Source: Bacteroidales bacterium
GTDB taxonomy: Bacteria; Bacteroidota; Bacteroidia; Bacteroidales; UBA932
DNA length: 64,000 nucleotides
NCBI GenBank assembly: GCA_017429475.1
Contig: JAFROX010000010.1
Span: forward strand, 62,001-126,000
Direction: 5' to 3'
Position 1 is the first letter of the stretch, and each line of letters opens with the position of its first letter. This document shows, one piece after another, positions 1 through 8,530 of the stretch. The notes under the pieces were generated by a model that was given only the letters and a program-made list of their open reading frames with translations, was not told the DNA's origin and ran no database searches. Position numbers and translations under genes: made by a program.

Positions 1-1
1 G

Positions 2-223
2 GCGATAGCTCCCCTGAAAATTGACAAACGAAAGAAAGGCTCGCCGGTAAAGTATTTCCTAGTATATGACGGAGGCACGCTGTCCAGGTCGGCCACGATA
101 TATATGACGACTGTCAACACCCTCACCGGAGAATCCGGCTACGCCACTTTCTTCCAGAAAGGTTACGCATACAGATATAAAAATTATAAGGAAAAGCCTT
201 CTCCGTGCTTGAATTCCTATTAG
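2..223 (+). CDS. Unidentified protein, C-terminal fragment (start lies before the window)
   Basis: An open frame enters from the left edge and stops with TAG at 221-223, giving the last 73 residues of a protein. The visible part is basic and rich in Tyr/Lys (ends ...KNYKEKPSPCLNSY) and I do not recognise a family. Its end overlaps the GTG start of the next gene by 19 nt, which suggests the two are co-transcribed. It could be a chance open frame, but there is no other coding frame here and the amino-acid composition looks protein-like. Confidence 0.45.
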   Translation, partial: AIAPLKIDKRKKGSPVKYFLVYDGGTLSRSATIYMTTVNTLTGESGYATFFQKGYAYRYKNYKEKPSPCLNSY

Positions 224-669
224 AATGGGGTTACCTCGGCATCTTCATCGGCTGCTTCCTTGCGGCCACGGTGGTGCCGTTCGCATCTGACGCACTGCTG
301 GTGGGAATGCTGCTGGCCGGAGGCGACGTCTGGATGACTGTCGCCTGCGCTTCTGCCGGCAACTGGCTCGGCGGCCTTACCACCTACGGAATCGGCCGTA
401 TCGGCAAATGGGAATGGATCGAGAAATGGTTCAAGGTGAAGCGGGAGACCATCGAGAAACAGAAATACAAGGTCGACAAATGGGGGCCGCTGCTGGCCCT
501 TGCCACCTGGGTGCCGTTCATCGGCGACGTCTTTGCAATCGTACTTGGATTCTACAAGGCGCCTTTCGTCAAGAGCGCCGTTTATATGCTGATAGGCAAG
601 ACCGCCAGATTCGTGGTCTGGGCCTTGCTTTTCCTTGCATTCGGTCAGCACCTTCCCTGGCTGGCCTAA
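205..669 (+). CDS. YqaA-type small membrane protein (SNARE-associated/DedA-like VTT fold)
   Basis: A 154-residue integral membrane protein. It resembles the YqaA branch of the DedA/VTT superfamily: a hydrophobic N-terminus, the GNxLGGLTTYGIGR segment near residues 52-66, a basic amphipathic stretch (residues 70-92), and the WVPFIGDVFAIVLGF segment that matches the W-P-GD core of YqaA. Function of the family is not firmly known; relatives are linked to lipid scrambling or membrane homeostasis. GTG start at 205 is the only start before the conserved region. Its stop interleaves with the stop of the convergent DUF1846 gene (CTAA at 666-669). Confidence 0.75.
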   Translation: MLEFLLEWGYLGIFIGCFLAATVVPFASDALLVGMLLAGGDVWMTVACASAGNWLGGLTTYGIGRIGKWEWIEKWFKVKRETIEKQKYKVDKWGPLLALATWVPFIGDVFAIVLGFYKAPFVKSAVYMLIGKTARFVVWALLFLAFGQHLPWLA

Positions 670-2153
670 TTCCCGTGGTAAAGTTTCTTGGTCTGGTAGA
701 CAGGCTCGCTGGTGAGATTGACGCCGAGCTTGCGAAGGACACCCATATCGACCTGGGAGATAATAACACTCGTGTGAGCCTCGCATCCTTTGAGGTTGCG
801 CAGCTGCTGCATAGCCTTGCGGGCGTTGAGGTCCGTCAGGGCGCAGATTGAAAGTGCAATCAGGATCTCATCTGAATGCAGCCTGGGGTTTGTATTGCCC
901 AGATGGTCGGTCTTCAGCTGGCAGATAGGCTCGATGATGATGGGAGATATCAAATCGACATCCTTCGATATGCCTGCCAGATGTTTAAGGGCGCTGAGCA
1001 GCATTGCTGAAGTTGCACCGAGCAGCTGGCTTGTCCTTCCGGTTATGATTGTGCCGTCCTCAAGCTGGATGGCGGCTGCGGGACCGCCGGTTTCTTCGGC
1101 CCTCTGCATTGCAGCGACAGCAACTGTCCTGTCGGCTGGCGTGATGTGGGCCTGCTCCATAATGAGTTCCAGCTTCGATACCTGTTCCTGGTCTGCATTG
1201 CCCTTGCGCACCTGGCAGCAGGTGTTGTAGTAGCGTCGTATGATCTCATCCTTGGCAGCCTGGCTGACTACGGCATCGTCGATAATGCAACTGGTGATCA
1301 TATTCACGCCCATATCGGTGGGTGACTTGTAGGGAGATTCACCGTAAATGCGCTGGAATATTGCATTGAGCACTGGGAAGACTTCGACGTCGCGGTTGTA
1401 GTTCACGGCCATCTTGCCGTAAGCTTCCAGATGGAACGGGTCGATCATATTGACGTCGCTGAGGTCGACGGTAGCAGCCTCGTAAGCCAGGTTGACCGGA
1501 TGCTTGAGCGGCAGGTCCCAGATCGGGAAAGTCTCGAACTTTGCATATCCGGCCTTGATGCCGCGCTTGTTCTCGTGATAGAGCTGTGACAGGCAGGTGG
1601 CCATCTTTCCGCTGCCGGGACCGGGAGCAGTGACGACGACGATCCTGCGTGTGGTCTCGACATACTCGTTGCGGCCGTAGCCGTCATCGCTGATGATGAG
1701 CGAAAGATTGGAAGGATAGCCTGCTATTGGATAATGCAGATACACCTTGAGTCCGAGCTGCTCTAGCTTGTGGCGGTATGATATGGCATTCGCCTGGCCT
1801 TCGAACTGTGTTATCACCACGCTGCTGACGTATAGTCCGTAACCACGGAAAGCATCGATGAGGCGCAGCACGTCCATATCGTAGGTGATGCCTAGATCTC
1901 CCCTCACCTTATTTTTCTCGATATCACCTGCGTTGATGGCGATGACTATCTCGGCCTCGTCCTTCAGCTTTTCGAGCATCTTGATCTTGCTGTCAGGCTC
2001 GAATCCAGTGAGGACCCTGGCGGCGTGGTGGTCGTCGAAGAGTTTGCCTCCGAACTCAAGGTACAGCTTGCTGCCGAATTTGTTGAGTCTTTTTATGATG
2101 TTTTCAGACTGCTTCTCGAGATAAGCATTGTTGTCAAAACCGAGTTTACGCAT
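666..2153 (-). CDS. DUF1846 family protein
   Basis: A 495-residue cytosolic protein matching the full length of the DUF1846 family found in Firmicutes and Bacteroidota. The N-terminal half (about 1-320) carries the glycine-rich TAPGPGSGKMATCLSQ stretch at residues 175-190, which looks like a nucleotide-binding loop; the C-terminal half ends in the family-typical CEAHTSVIISQVD region. The structure family is known but no enzymatic activity is established that I can cite, so no function is assigned. It is monocistronic, divergent from htpG. A TATTTTTG box (2175-2182, minus strand) sits about 20 nt before the ATG. Confidence 0.85.
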   Translation of the reverse strand: MRKLGFDNNAYLEKQSENIIKRLNKFGSKLYLEFGGKLFDDHHAARVLTGFEPDSKIKMLEKLKDEAEIVIAINAGDIEKNKVRGDLGITYDMDVLRLIDAFRGYGLYVSSVVITQFEGQANAISYRHKLEQLGLKVYLHYPIAGYPSNLSLIISDDGYGRNEYVETTRRIVVVTAPGPGSGKMATCLSQLYHENKRGIKAGYAKFETFPIWDLPLKHPVNLAYEAATVDLSDVNMIDPFHLEAYGKMAVNYNRDVEVFPVLNAIFQRIYGESPYKSPTDMGVNMITSCIIDDAVVSQAAKDEIIRRYYNTCCQVRKGNADQEQVSKLELIMEQAHITPADRTVAVAAMQRAEETGGPAAAIQLEDGTIITGRTSQLLGATSAMLLSALKHLAGISKDVDLISPIIIEPICQLKTDHLGNTNPRLHSDEILIALSICALTDLNARKAMQQLRNLKGCEAHTSVIISQVDMGVLRKLGVNLTSEPVYQTKKLYHGN

Positions 2154-2174
2154 AGTTTAGAGCATTAGTCAGAG

Positions 2175-2182
2175 CAAAAATA
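2175..2182 (-). promoter_or_regulatory. Bacteroidota -7 promoter box for the DUF1846 gene
   Basis: Read on the minus strand the sequence is TATTTTTG, fitting the Bacteroidota -7 consensus TAnnTTTG. The next TTTG upstream lies 26 nt away (2209-2212), longer than the usual 19-21 nt, so the -33 element is uncertain. Confidence 0.4.
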
Positions 2183-2244
2183 TGGTTTTTGCGACTATGT
2201 TCATTCTGCAAATACATATTTTTTACTAACAGAATTTCAACTTT

Positions 2245-2269
2245 ATGACAATATGCGACAAAATGTCAT
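2245..2269. promoter_or_regulatory. Inverted repeat upstream of htpG
   Basis: ATGACA (2245-2250) and TGTCAT (2264-2269) form a perfect 6-bp inverted repeat with a 13-nt spacer, in the divergent region before htpG and about 65 nt from its ATG. It is a candidate operator; the binding factor is unknown. Confidence 0.3.
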
Positions 2270-2334
2270 CTTTTTGCAACTGGTATCCTTTTTGCCCTTC
2301 CGTGGGCCAAAAGAACAAATAAATACACACAGAT

Positions 2335-4191
2335 ATGACTAAAGGAAAAATAGGAGTAACAACCGAAAACATATTTCCGGTAATCAAGACTTTTCTGTAT
2401 TCCGACCACGACATCTTCGTGCGTGAGCTCATTGCCAATGCGGTGGATGCAACCCAGAAAGTAAAGGCACTGGCAACGGCCGGCACACTCACCCAGGAAC
2501 TCGGTGACATAGACATCGAGGTGAAGGTCGACAAGGATGCCAAGACCATTTCGATCATCGACAAGGGCATCGGAATGACAGAGGAAGAAGTAGACAAATA
2601 CATCAACCAGATCGCTTTCTCGTCAGCAGGCGAGTTCCTTGAGAAATACAAGGACCAGGTGGGCAACATCATAGGTCACTTCGGACTTGGATTCTACAGT
2701 GCGTTTATGGTGTCGAAGAAAGTGGAGATAGACACTCTCTCCTGGCAGGAAGGCGCCAAGCCCGTAAAATGGAGATGCGAGGGTGATCCCGAGTTCACTA
2801 TGGTCAAGGGCACCAGGACCAGGCGTGGCACAACCGTCACCCTGTGGTTGGACGAGGAGAGCGAAGAATTCGCCGACGAATACAGGATCGAAGGCCTGCT
2901 TTCAAAGTACTGCAAATTCATGCCTGTTCCCATCGTGTTCGGCAAGGAGAAGGAATGGAAGGACGGCAAGTATGTAGACACCGACAGGAACCACGTCATC
3001 AATAACGTCGAGCCGCTATGGACCCGAAAACCTGCCGACCTGAAGGACGAGGACTACCTGAAGTTCTACAAGGAGCTCTATCCTATGGCAGACGACCCTT
3101 TGTTCCATATCCACCTGAACGTGGACTACCCTTTCAACCTGACTGGTATCCTCTATTTCCCCAAGATCAAGGACAAGCTTGAGCTGAGCCGCAACAAGAT
3201 CCAGCTCTTCTGCAATCAGATGTACGTCACCGATTCGGTGGAGAACATAGTGCCTGAGTTCCTCACTCTGCTGCACGGTGTCATCGATTCTCCGGACATA
3301 CCTCTGAATGTGTCAAGAAGCTATCTCCAGAGCGATTCGAACGTCAAGAAGATATCCGGATACATCACCAGGAAGGTGGCCGACAAGCTGGAGGAGATAG
3401 CCGAAAACAACAAGGAGGAATTCCAGAGCAAGTGGGACAATCTCAAGCTCTTCATCGAATACGGAATGATCACCGACGAGAAGTTCTGTGAGAAGGCTCT
3501 CAAGTTTGCCCTGTTCAAGAATACCGACGGCAAGTATTTCCACCTCGACGATTACCGCAAGGCCATCGAGCCTGCCCAGACCGACAAGGACAAGAAGGTG
3601 GTTTATCTGTACACCACCGATCCGGTGGCCCAGTACCAGTATGTTGAAGTCGCGAAGAACAAGGGCTATGACGTGCTTGTAATGGACTGTCCACTCGACG
3701 CTCACTATGTAGGGCTTCTCGAGCAGAAGATTGAGAACAGCACTTTCGCCCGCGTAGATGCCGATACCATCGATGCTCTCATCCGCAAGGACAGCAAGGA
3801 AGAGGTCGCTATGACCGACGACGAGAAAAAGCATCTCACCGAGGTTATGGAGGCGCTTCTGCCGAAGGAGAGCAAGTACAATGTGAAGATGGACAATCTT
3901 GGTCCCGAGTCTGCCGCCATCGTCATCACCCAGAGTGAGTTCATGCGCCGTTATCGCGATATGGCGGCCGTGGGTGGAGGAATGAATTTCTACGGGGAGA
4001 TTCCGGACACATATAACATTACCGTTAATGCGGAGAATCCTGTGATTGAGAAGATCAAGGCGAGCGAGCAAGGGCTCAGTGCCGACAACAAGCTGCTCAA
4101 GCAGGTAACTGACCTGGCGCTCCTGGCGAACGGTATGCTCAAGGGCAAGGATCTCGCCGACTTCATCCGCCGCAGCGAAGAACTGCTGTAA
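2335..4191 (+). CDS. htpG: Molecular chaperone HtpG (bacterial Hsp90)
   Basis: ATP-dependent chaperone of 618 residues, the usual length of bacterial HtpG (about 620). The N-terminal GHKL ATPase domain shows the RELIANAVDATQK helix (around residue 25-37), DKGIGMT (around 79-85) and GHFGLGFYSAFMV (around 110-122). The middle domain shows the client/ATP-interaction region with PLNVSRSYLQSD. The C-terminal dimerisation domain ends without an MEEVD tail, as expected for bacteria. The ATG at 2335 directly precedes the conserved start TKGKIGVTTEN. A perfect 17-bp stem terminator follows the stop codon, so the gene is probably transcribed alone. Confidence 0.97.
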   Translation: MTKGKIGVTTENIFPVIKTFLYSDHDIFVRELIANAVDATQKVKALATAGTLTQELGDIDIEVKVDKDAKTISIIDKGIGMTEEEVDKYINQIAFSSAGEFLEKYKDQVGNIIGHFGLGFYSAFMVSKKVEIDTLSWQEGAKPVKWRCEGDPEFTMVKGTRTRRGTTVTLWLDEESEEFADEYRIEGLLSKYCKFMPVPIVFGKEKEWKDGKYVDTDRNHVINNVEPLWTRKPADLKDEDYLKFYKELYPMADDPLFHIHLNVDYPFNLTGILYFPKIKDKLELSRNKIQLFCNQMYVTDSVENIVPEFLTLLHGVIDSPDIPLNVSRSYLQSDSNVKKISGYITRKVADKLEEIAENNKEEFQSKWDNLKLFIEYGMITDEKFCEKALKFALFKNTDGKYFHLDDYRKAIEPAQTDKDKKVVYLYTTDPVAQYQYVEVAKNKGYDVLVMDCPLDAHYVGLLEQKIENSTFARVDADTIDALIRKDSKEEVAMTDDEKKHLTEVMEALLPKESKYNVKMDNLGPESAAIVITQSEFMRRYRDMAAVGGGMNFYGEIPDTYNITVNAENPVIEKIKASEQGLSADNKLLKQVTDLALLANGMLKGKDLADFIRRSEELL

Positions 4192-4209
4192 AAGGAGCTA
4201 CAGCTCCCC

Positions 4210-4247
4210 AAAAAAATAAAGCCGCAGGAATGCGGCTTTATTTTTTT
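4210..4247. terminator. Rho-independent terminator between htpG and tRNA-Val
   Basis: A perfect 17-bp stem (4210-4226 with 4231-4247) around a GGAA loop: A-rich left arm, GCCGCA/TGCGGC core, seven T at the end. Because both sides carry A or T tracts it can work for htpG on the plus strand and for the tRNA on the minus strand. Confidence 0.85.
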
Positions 4248-4248
4248 G

Positions 4249-4323
4249 TGGGAGCTGAGGGATTCGAACCCCCGACCCTCTGCTTGTAAGGCAGACGCTC
4301 TGAACCAACTGAGCTAAGCTCCC
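4249..4323 (-). tRNA. tRNA-Val (anticodon TAC)
   Basis: Reading the minus strand gives a full cloverleaf: 7-bp acceptor stem GGGAGCT/AGCTCCC, D-arm GCTC...GAGC, anticodon stem TCTGC/GCAGA with loop CTTACAA (anticodon TAC, reading GUA-family valine codons), variable region, T-arm with TTCGAAT loop, and discriminator A at 4249. CCA is not encoded, so it must be added by the nucleotidyltransferase. Confidence 0.95.
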
Positions 4324-4385
4324 TTGCTTTTGGGATTGCAAATGTATCAAAACTTTTTGAATTCCAAAAAATAAATCGAAATATT

Positions 4386-5504
4386 TTACAGCAGATGCGC
4401 ACTGTATATGCCAAGAAGAGTTTCCCTGACTCCTCCAGGCATATCCATTATCTCCTTGTCGATATGCTCGAGGAACTCTTCTTTCTGTTCGGGAGTATAT
4501 TGGTCGCTGAAACGGTCGCTGCCGGAAAGCAAATCTGCGGCGATGTAATTGGTCGGCCAGATTTTGAAGGCAGGCATCACCCGACTGTCGATCAAGGACG
4601 CAAGGACTCTGAACTTTTCGTTCTTGCCAGCCTTGTCAGCTTCCTGAAGTTCATCCAGAGTAAGAGGTTTGCAGAACTCCAGATGGACGCGCCCCTTATA
4701 CTGGCTGATGCCGCTTATCATACTTGCAAGGTCCTCTCCTTCTTTCTTCTGGTATGAACCATTGATTTCCTTGACCATAAGTTCCTGAGCCTTCAGTGCA
4801 CCGCACGTTTCATATTCATACGACACAGCCATCGGCATAATGTGCAGTTCTGCGAAATCATCGACGAAAGAACCGCTGCCGGACATACTCAGCATCTTGA
4901 GGACGCCCTGTTCGGTGGCGTCGTGGCCATCCTTGCTTCTGCCCTGCTTCTGCGCCAGCCAAATGCTGCATTCCTGATTCTTCATCTTTTCCCTGATGTA
5001 CTCGGAAAGCAGAACGGCAGAGCTGTAGAGCTCTTTGGCAGTGCCGCTGCGCTTCACCGTGATCATCCTGTTGGCACGGATTAGGTCACCAACGGCAGGA
5101 ACACCGATCAGATTGTCCCCAGCCGCAATCTCGGTCAGGGGTATGCCGTTCTTTAGAAGGGTGATCTGCACGAACGCAGGGTCGAGCACAATGTCGCGAT
5201 GACTCGAGAGCAGCAGGAATTTGCCGATGCTGCCGTCTTCAAGCTTGAAGTTCTCCAGTCCGCCTACGGTAAGGCCGGCTGTGGTGAGTTCAATGATCCT
5301 GTCGACAATCTGCGACATTATCTTGCTCTGGAAATCGGCAACGCCTTTGATATCCTTCAGCAAAGAAGACAGATATCCACGGCCCTTGTCTCTGAACAAC
5401 AGATCCTCGAACATAGATGTAGTCGGGGCAACGGCCATCCTCTTGGTAGCAATGGCTACCTCGGCATCGTTATAGGGACGTATGACGTCGAATTTTCTGT
5501 CCAT
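4386..5504 (-). CDS. PlsB/PlsC-like acyltransferase
   Basis: A 372-residue protein of the glycerolipid acyltransferase superfamily. The catalytic block reads LLLSSHRDIVLDPAF at about residues 97-111; the usual HX4D motif is HRDIVLD here, i.e. one residue longer. Further conserved parts are the AGDNLIG segment (about 133-139) and a basic SIWLAQKQGRSKDG stretch (about 200-213) typical of acyl-acceptor binding blocks. Probably transfers an acyl chain to a glycerophosphate-type acceptor at the inner membrane face. It is the last gene of a leftward cluster queA - membrane protein - acyltransferase, separated by 3 nt from the gene before it. Exact substrate cannot be told. Confidence 0.75.
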   Translation of the reverse strand: MDRKFDVIRPYNDAEVAIATKRMAVAPTTSMFEDLLFRDKGRGYLSSLLKDIKGVADFQSKIMSQIVDRIIELTTAGLTVGGLENFKLEDGSIGKFLLLSSHRDIVLDPAFVQITLLKNGIPLTEIAAGDNLIGVPAVGDLIRANRMITVKRSGTAKELYSSAVLLSEYIREKMKNQECSIWLAQKQGRSKDGHDATEQGVLKMLSMSGSGSFVDDFAELHIMPMAVSYEYETCGALKAQELMVKEINGSYQKKEGEDLASMISGISQYKGRVHLEFCKPLTLDELQEADKAGKNEKFRVLASLIDSRVMPAFKIWPTNYIAADLLSGSDRFSDQYTPEQKEEFLEHIDKEIMDMPGGVRETLLGIYSAHLL

Positions 5505-5507
5505 ATC

Positions 5508-6287
5508 TTAAAGATTCGGCTCGCTGCGGCTGTAAAGGTCGACACAGGGTGCAAACATTCCTATTACGGCACAAGTCAAAGCAATTATATAAGGCAATTG
5601 TTTAAGTGAATAATCAATATCATCTATCCTGCAGCACAATACAGCAACGGCAACCGCTGAGGCAACCATCAGCCATCCCCGCCATCCGGTAAGTCTCCAG
5701 AGCAGGAAGGCGGCTGCGACTGCAGAGAAGATGACAAGCAGCGGCTTTACGTCCACCTTGAATATAAGGCCCGCTATCAGGAGCAGAGCCGAAAACATCG
5801 ATGCACCGAAGAGCGATGCGTAATCATACCTGATTATCCCTGCACCGGCAGCACTTTTCCTAAGGGAGTTTGCGGAAGCCAATTTTGCGGCCTTTGCCGA
5901 CCCGATCATATACTGTGCCCCGAAAATGATGAGCACCACAATGTATGTCGCAATAAACAGCAACTCCGCCATCTTGGTTTCAACTATCTTGGCAGAAAGC
6001 AGAGATGCAAGCCAGGCAAGCAGTACGCAGACGCCACCGCACAGCGAAGTGCGCAAGAACTTCATAACGGCTTCTTTTGCCTTGATACGGCCGGAAACCA
6101 CGGTTGTTACGAACAGGAAGCACATCAACGCGAAAGCAACGGCAAGCCATATCCAGGATCCTCCTACTCCCGGATTGATCCATCCGGTGAGCATTTCTGT
6201 AGTGAACAGCCCGAAGAGGCTGGAAAAAGAGGCAAAACCAACAAGAAGGGTTACTATGGGAATGATGTATTTTCTTGCTTTTCTCAT
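5508..6287 (-). CDS. Hypothetical multi-pass membrane protein
   Basis: A 259-residue protein with about seven hydrophobic segments spread over the whole length (for example near residues 8-28, 45-63, 82-98, 108-126, 160-178, 181-197, 205-219) and very few charged residues between them. I do not recognise a family. It starts inside the end of queA (4-nt overlap) and is followed after 3 nt by the acyltransferase gene, so it is translated as part of that operon. The pairing with an acyltransferase hints at a membrane-lipid role, which is inference only. Confidence 0.7.
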   Translation of the reverse strand: MRKARKYIIPIVTLLVGFASFSSLFGLFTTEMLTGWINPGVGGSWIWLAVAFALMCFLFVTTVVSGRIKAKEAVMKFLRTSLCGGVCVLLAWLASLLSAKIVETKMAELLFIATYIVVLIIFGAQYMIGSAKAAKLASANSLRKSAAGAGIIRYDYASLFGASMFSALLLIAGLIFKVDVKPLLVIFSAVAAAFLLWRLTGWRGWLMVASAVAVAVLCCRIDDIDYSLKQLPYIIALTCAVIGMFAPCVDLYSRSEPNL

Positions 6288-7525
6288 GACAATTCAAATC
6301 TGTATTGCACCTTCAGCAGAGACGAATCGCCATAGCTGAGGAAACGATAGCCGTTGTCCATTGCGAAACCGTACATCTGCTTCCATCCGTCACCGACTGC
6401 AGCGGCTATGAGCAGCAGCAAGGTACTCTTTGGCTGATGGAAATTCGTCACCATATAGGTCACGAACTTGAATTCATACGAAGGCACGATTATTAAATTT
6501 GTTCTCGAAGTTATAGAAGTTAATTTATTATTATCCAAATATTTAATAAGAGCATTAACAGCCTCGGATGAGGAATATGCATATCCCTCTTCACGATAAG
6601 GCTCCCACTGCTCGACCACACCAGGCTCTCCTCTCTCTATGCAGTGGACACCCAGATAATACAGCGATTCGAGCGAGCGTATCGAGGTAGTGCCGACTGC
6701 CACAATTTCTTTGCCAGCATATCGGGCAAGCTTATCCAAAAAATCCCTGTTGACAGAAAAAGGTTCTCCGTGCATGGAATGGTCGGCTATGAACTCACTT
6801 TTCACAGGAAGGAACGTACCGGCACCGACGTGAAGGCAGAGCTTGACGCGTTCTATACCCTTATTGTCAATGGCCGCCAGTTCCTTTTCGGTAAAATGAA
6901 GACCGGCAGTGGGTGCAGCCACAGACCCCTCTATCTTTGCATATAATGTCTGATAACGAGTGGCATCTATGGGCTGGGTATCGCGGTTCAGGTACGGAGG
7001 GATAGGTATCTTGCCGCACATTTCCATCACCTGGGAGAATGACGCGCCGCCGTTCCAACTGAATCTGACAATGAACGCATTGTCTTCCCGATCAATCAAG
7101 TCGGCCTTTAAGTCAACAGCCTTTACATTCTCATCTTCAATATGTTCCACCAACAATGAAAGGGTATCTCCTTTCCACTTTTTAGCATTGCCCACAATAG
7201 CCTTCCATACACAGTTGTCGGTAGTTGCGAATGCCTGCTGATAGTCAGCAGGATTCTTGGGTTCCAGGCAGAAGATCTCGATAAGTGCACCGCTGTCCCT
7301 CTTGAACAGAAGCCTTGCAGGGACAACCTTGGTTTCATTGAACACCATCAGAGCGCTTGAGGGCAGATATTCTGCTATATCCTTGAATAGACAGTCGCGG
7401 GGAGTCCCGTCAAGGTTAACAAGCAATTTAGAATCGTCCCTGTGTTCCAAAGGATACTTTGCTATACGGTCATCAGGAAGATCGTACCAATAGTCATCGA
7501 TTCTAATTGCCGGTTTCATGGTCAA
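6284..7525 (-). CDS. queA: S-adenosylmethionine:tRNA ribosyltransferase-isomerase (queuosine synthesis)
   Basis: QueA transfers and isomerises the ribosyl moiety of SAM onto preQ1 in tRNA, forming epoxyqueuosine. At 413 residues it is a little longer than the E. coli enzyme (about 356) owing to inserts, including one near residues 310-345. Family hallmarks: YDLPDDRIAKYPLEHRDDSKLL at the N-terminus (about 13-34), GKIPIPPYL (about 172-180), SVAAPTAGLHFT (about 202-213), LHVGAGTFLPV (about 232-242) and TNFHQPKSTLLLL (about 367-379). ATG at 7519 (MKPAIR) is an equally good start. First gene of a three-gene operon; a Bacteroidota promoter lies just upstream. Confidence 0.95.
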   Translation of the reverse strand: MTMKPAIRIDDYWYDLPDDRIAKYPLEHRDDSKLLVNLDGTPRDCLFKDIAEYLPSSALMVFNETKVVPARLLFKRDSGALIEIFCLEPKNPADYQQAFATTDNCVWKAIVGNAKKWKGDTLSLLVEHIEDENVKAVDLKADLIDREDNAFIVRFSWNGGASFSQVMEMCGKIPIPPYLNRDTQPIDATRYQTLYAKIEGSVAAPTAGLHFTEKELAAIDNKGIERVKLCLHVGAGTFLPVKSEFIADHSMHGEPFSVNRDFLDKLARYAGKEIVAVGTTSIRSLESLYYLGVHCIERGEPGVVEQWEPYREEGYAYSSSEAVNALIKYLDNNKLTSITSRTNLIIVPSYEFKFVTYMVTNFHQPKSTLLLLIAAAVGDGWKQMYGFAMDNGYRFLSYGDSSLLKVQYRFELS

Positions 7526-7538
7526 TTTTAAGGGATGA

Positions 7539-7568
7539 CAAAGTTAGTCAAAAAAGAGGTATCTCAAA
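7539..7568 (-). promoter_or_regulatory. Bacteroidota promoter for queA
   Basis: On the minus strand: TTTG at 7565-7568, an 18-nt spacer, then TAACTTTG at 7539-7546 (consensus TAnnTTTG). Transcription would begin only about 10-15 nt before the queA start codon. Confidence 0.6.
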
Positions 7569-7964
7569 CAAATTGTAGTCTTTGCAAAGGGTTTCAAGGT
7601 GTTTAAAAAAGTACACAAACAAAGACGCATAAATTTCACTCTTGTAACTCCATTCAACAAACAACCACTGTTTACAAAAGTTATTAACAATTAATCGCCA
7701 TACTTAACCGGAGTGGCTATAACAAAAAATTATAGCAAATATTTCCAATTTATATATTACTCAAACTCAGTATTTTACAATTAATTACTTTAATAATAAA
7801 AAGTGGCAATTTTGAGGAAAATCAGCTCAATTAAGGCAATTTTAAAACTTTTAACACAATAAAGCCGCTTAAACCCAGCGGTTTAGTAAATTCATATCAA
7901 CTAGAACTATATACCGATTCACTTCCCGTTTCATCTTAACCACGATCTCTTACCCCCAAATTGT
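7569..7964. other. AT-rich non-coding stretch between queA and the XRE regulator
   Basis: No open frame of note and no codon-like pattern is visible. The stretch contains TTGTAA/TTACAA hexamers at 7642-7647, 7672-7677 (part of GTTTACAA at 7670-7677) and 7775-7780, and one weak 7-bp hairpin with a G-T pair (AAGCCGC with GCGGTTT near 7862-7886). I saw no DnaA boxes of the TTATCCACA type. Confidence 0.6.
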
Positions 7965-7995
7965 GTTTACAATTTTCAAGTTGCATTTTGTAAAC
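7965..7995. promoter_or_regulatory. Perfect 8-bp inverted repeat, candidate operator
   Basis: GTTTACAA (7965-7972) and TTGTAAAC (7988-7995) are exact reverse complements with a 15-nt spacer, located just upstream of the regulator promoter. The same half-site appears three more times nearby, which suggests specific protein binding, most simply by the XRE protein encoded next. Confidence 0.5.
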
Positions 7996-8005
7996 CAAAA
8001 TTCAG

Positions 8006-8037
8006 TTTGATTATTGTTTATAATTGTTTTACATTTG
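8006..8037 (+). promoter_or_regulatory. Bacteroidota promoter for the XRE regulator
   Basis: TTTG at 8006-8009, exactly 20 nt, then TACATTTG at 8030-8037. Both elements and the spacing fit the Bacteroidota -33/-7 consensus. The -7 box overlaps the left half of the inverted repeat at 8034-8058. Confidence 0.65.
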
Positions 8038-8058
8038 TAATAAATAGTAATTTACAAA
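8034..8058. promoter_or_regulatory. Inverted repeat over the -7 box and start codon, candidate autorepression operator
   Basis: TTTGTAA (8034-8040) and TTACAAA (8052-8058) are perfect reverse complements separated by 11 nt. The left half lies in the -7 box and the right half ends at the base before the ATG at 8059, so bound protein would block transcription initiation of its own gene. Confidence 0.5.
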
Positions 8059-8511
8059 ATGGAACAGCGATTACAGCTCTTTCTGCAGATGGAACAATTA
8101 ACCCAAAGCCAGTTTGCAGACAAACTTGGAATACAGCGCTCGGGTGTGACCCATCTCCTCTCCGGCCGCAACAAGCCGAGTTTCGAGTTCATCACCAGGA
8201 TGCTGCAGACCTTCCCCTCACTTAATGCCGAATGGCTCATCCTGGGCAAGGGAAAGCCTTATAGAGATCATTCCGTCCCTGATGTCGAGTTACCGCCCGC
8301 AGCAACGGAAACCACTCCCGCAGAAGCCGATCTGTTCACCCCTATATCCCAGCCTCAAGAGGCGGACTTTATCGAAACAACAAATTTCGGTAATCAACTA
8401 CAATTACCTGACAATAAAGCAACTGATAATAAATCAATCATATCAAATCAGCCAAAGGCAATAAAGTCTGTCTTGATTTTGTACGAGGACGGAACATACG
8501 AAAAGAGATAA
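8059..8511 (+). CDS. XRE-type helix-turn-helix transcriptional regulator
   Basis: A 150-residue DNA-binding protein. Residues 1-60 form the HTH domain: TQSQFADKLGIQRSGVTHLL (residues 15-34) is the helix-turn-helix, followed by SGRNKPSFEFITRML and the NAEWLILGKG segment common in Bacteroidota regulators of this kind. Residues 70-135 are low-complexity, rich in Pro/Glu/Asn, probably a flexible linker, and the tail ends in KSVLILYEDGTYEKR. It sits after the only long intergenic region, with a good promoter and inverted repeats around its own start, so autoregulation is likely. Targets are unknown; the downstream pyrD gene begins 19 nt after its stop codon and may be co-transcribed. Confidence 0.85.
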   Translation: MEQRLQLFLQMEQLTQSQFADKLGIQRSGVTHLLSGRNKPSFEFITRMLQTFPSLNAEWLILGKGKPYRDHSVPDVELPPAATETTPAEADLFTPISQPQEADFIETTNFGNQLQLPDNKATDNKSIISNQPKAIKSVLILYEDGTYEKR

Positions 8512-8530
8512 TTGATTATTTTTGTCTCGT

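Noticed and set aside
3313..4071. Long open frame on the minus strand (252 codons)
   Set aside because: Antisense to the middle and C-terminal domains of htpG.
7569..8058. AT-rich region as replication origin
   Set aside because: No DnaA boxes of the TTATCCACA type, and the repeated motif TTTACAA fits regulator binding better. dnaA and typical origin genes are absent.
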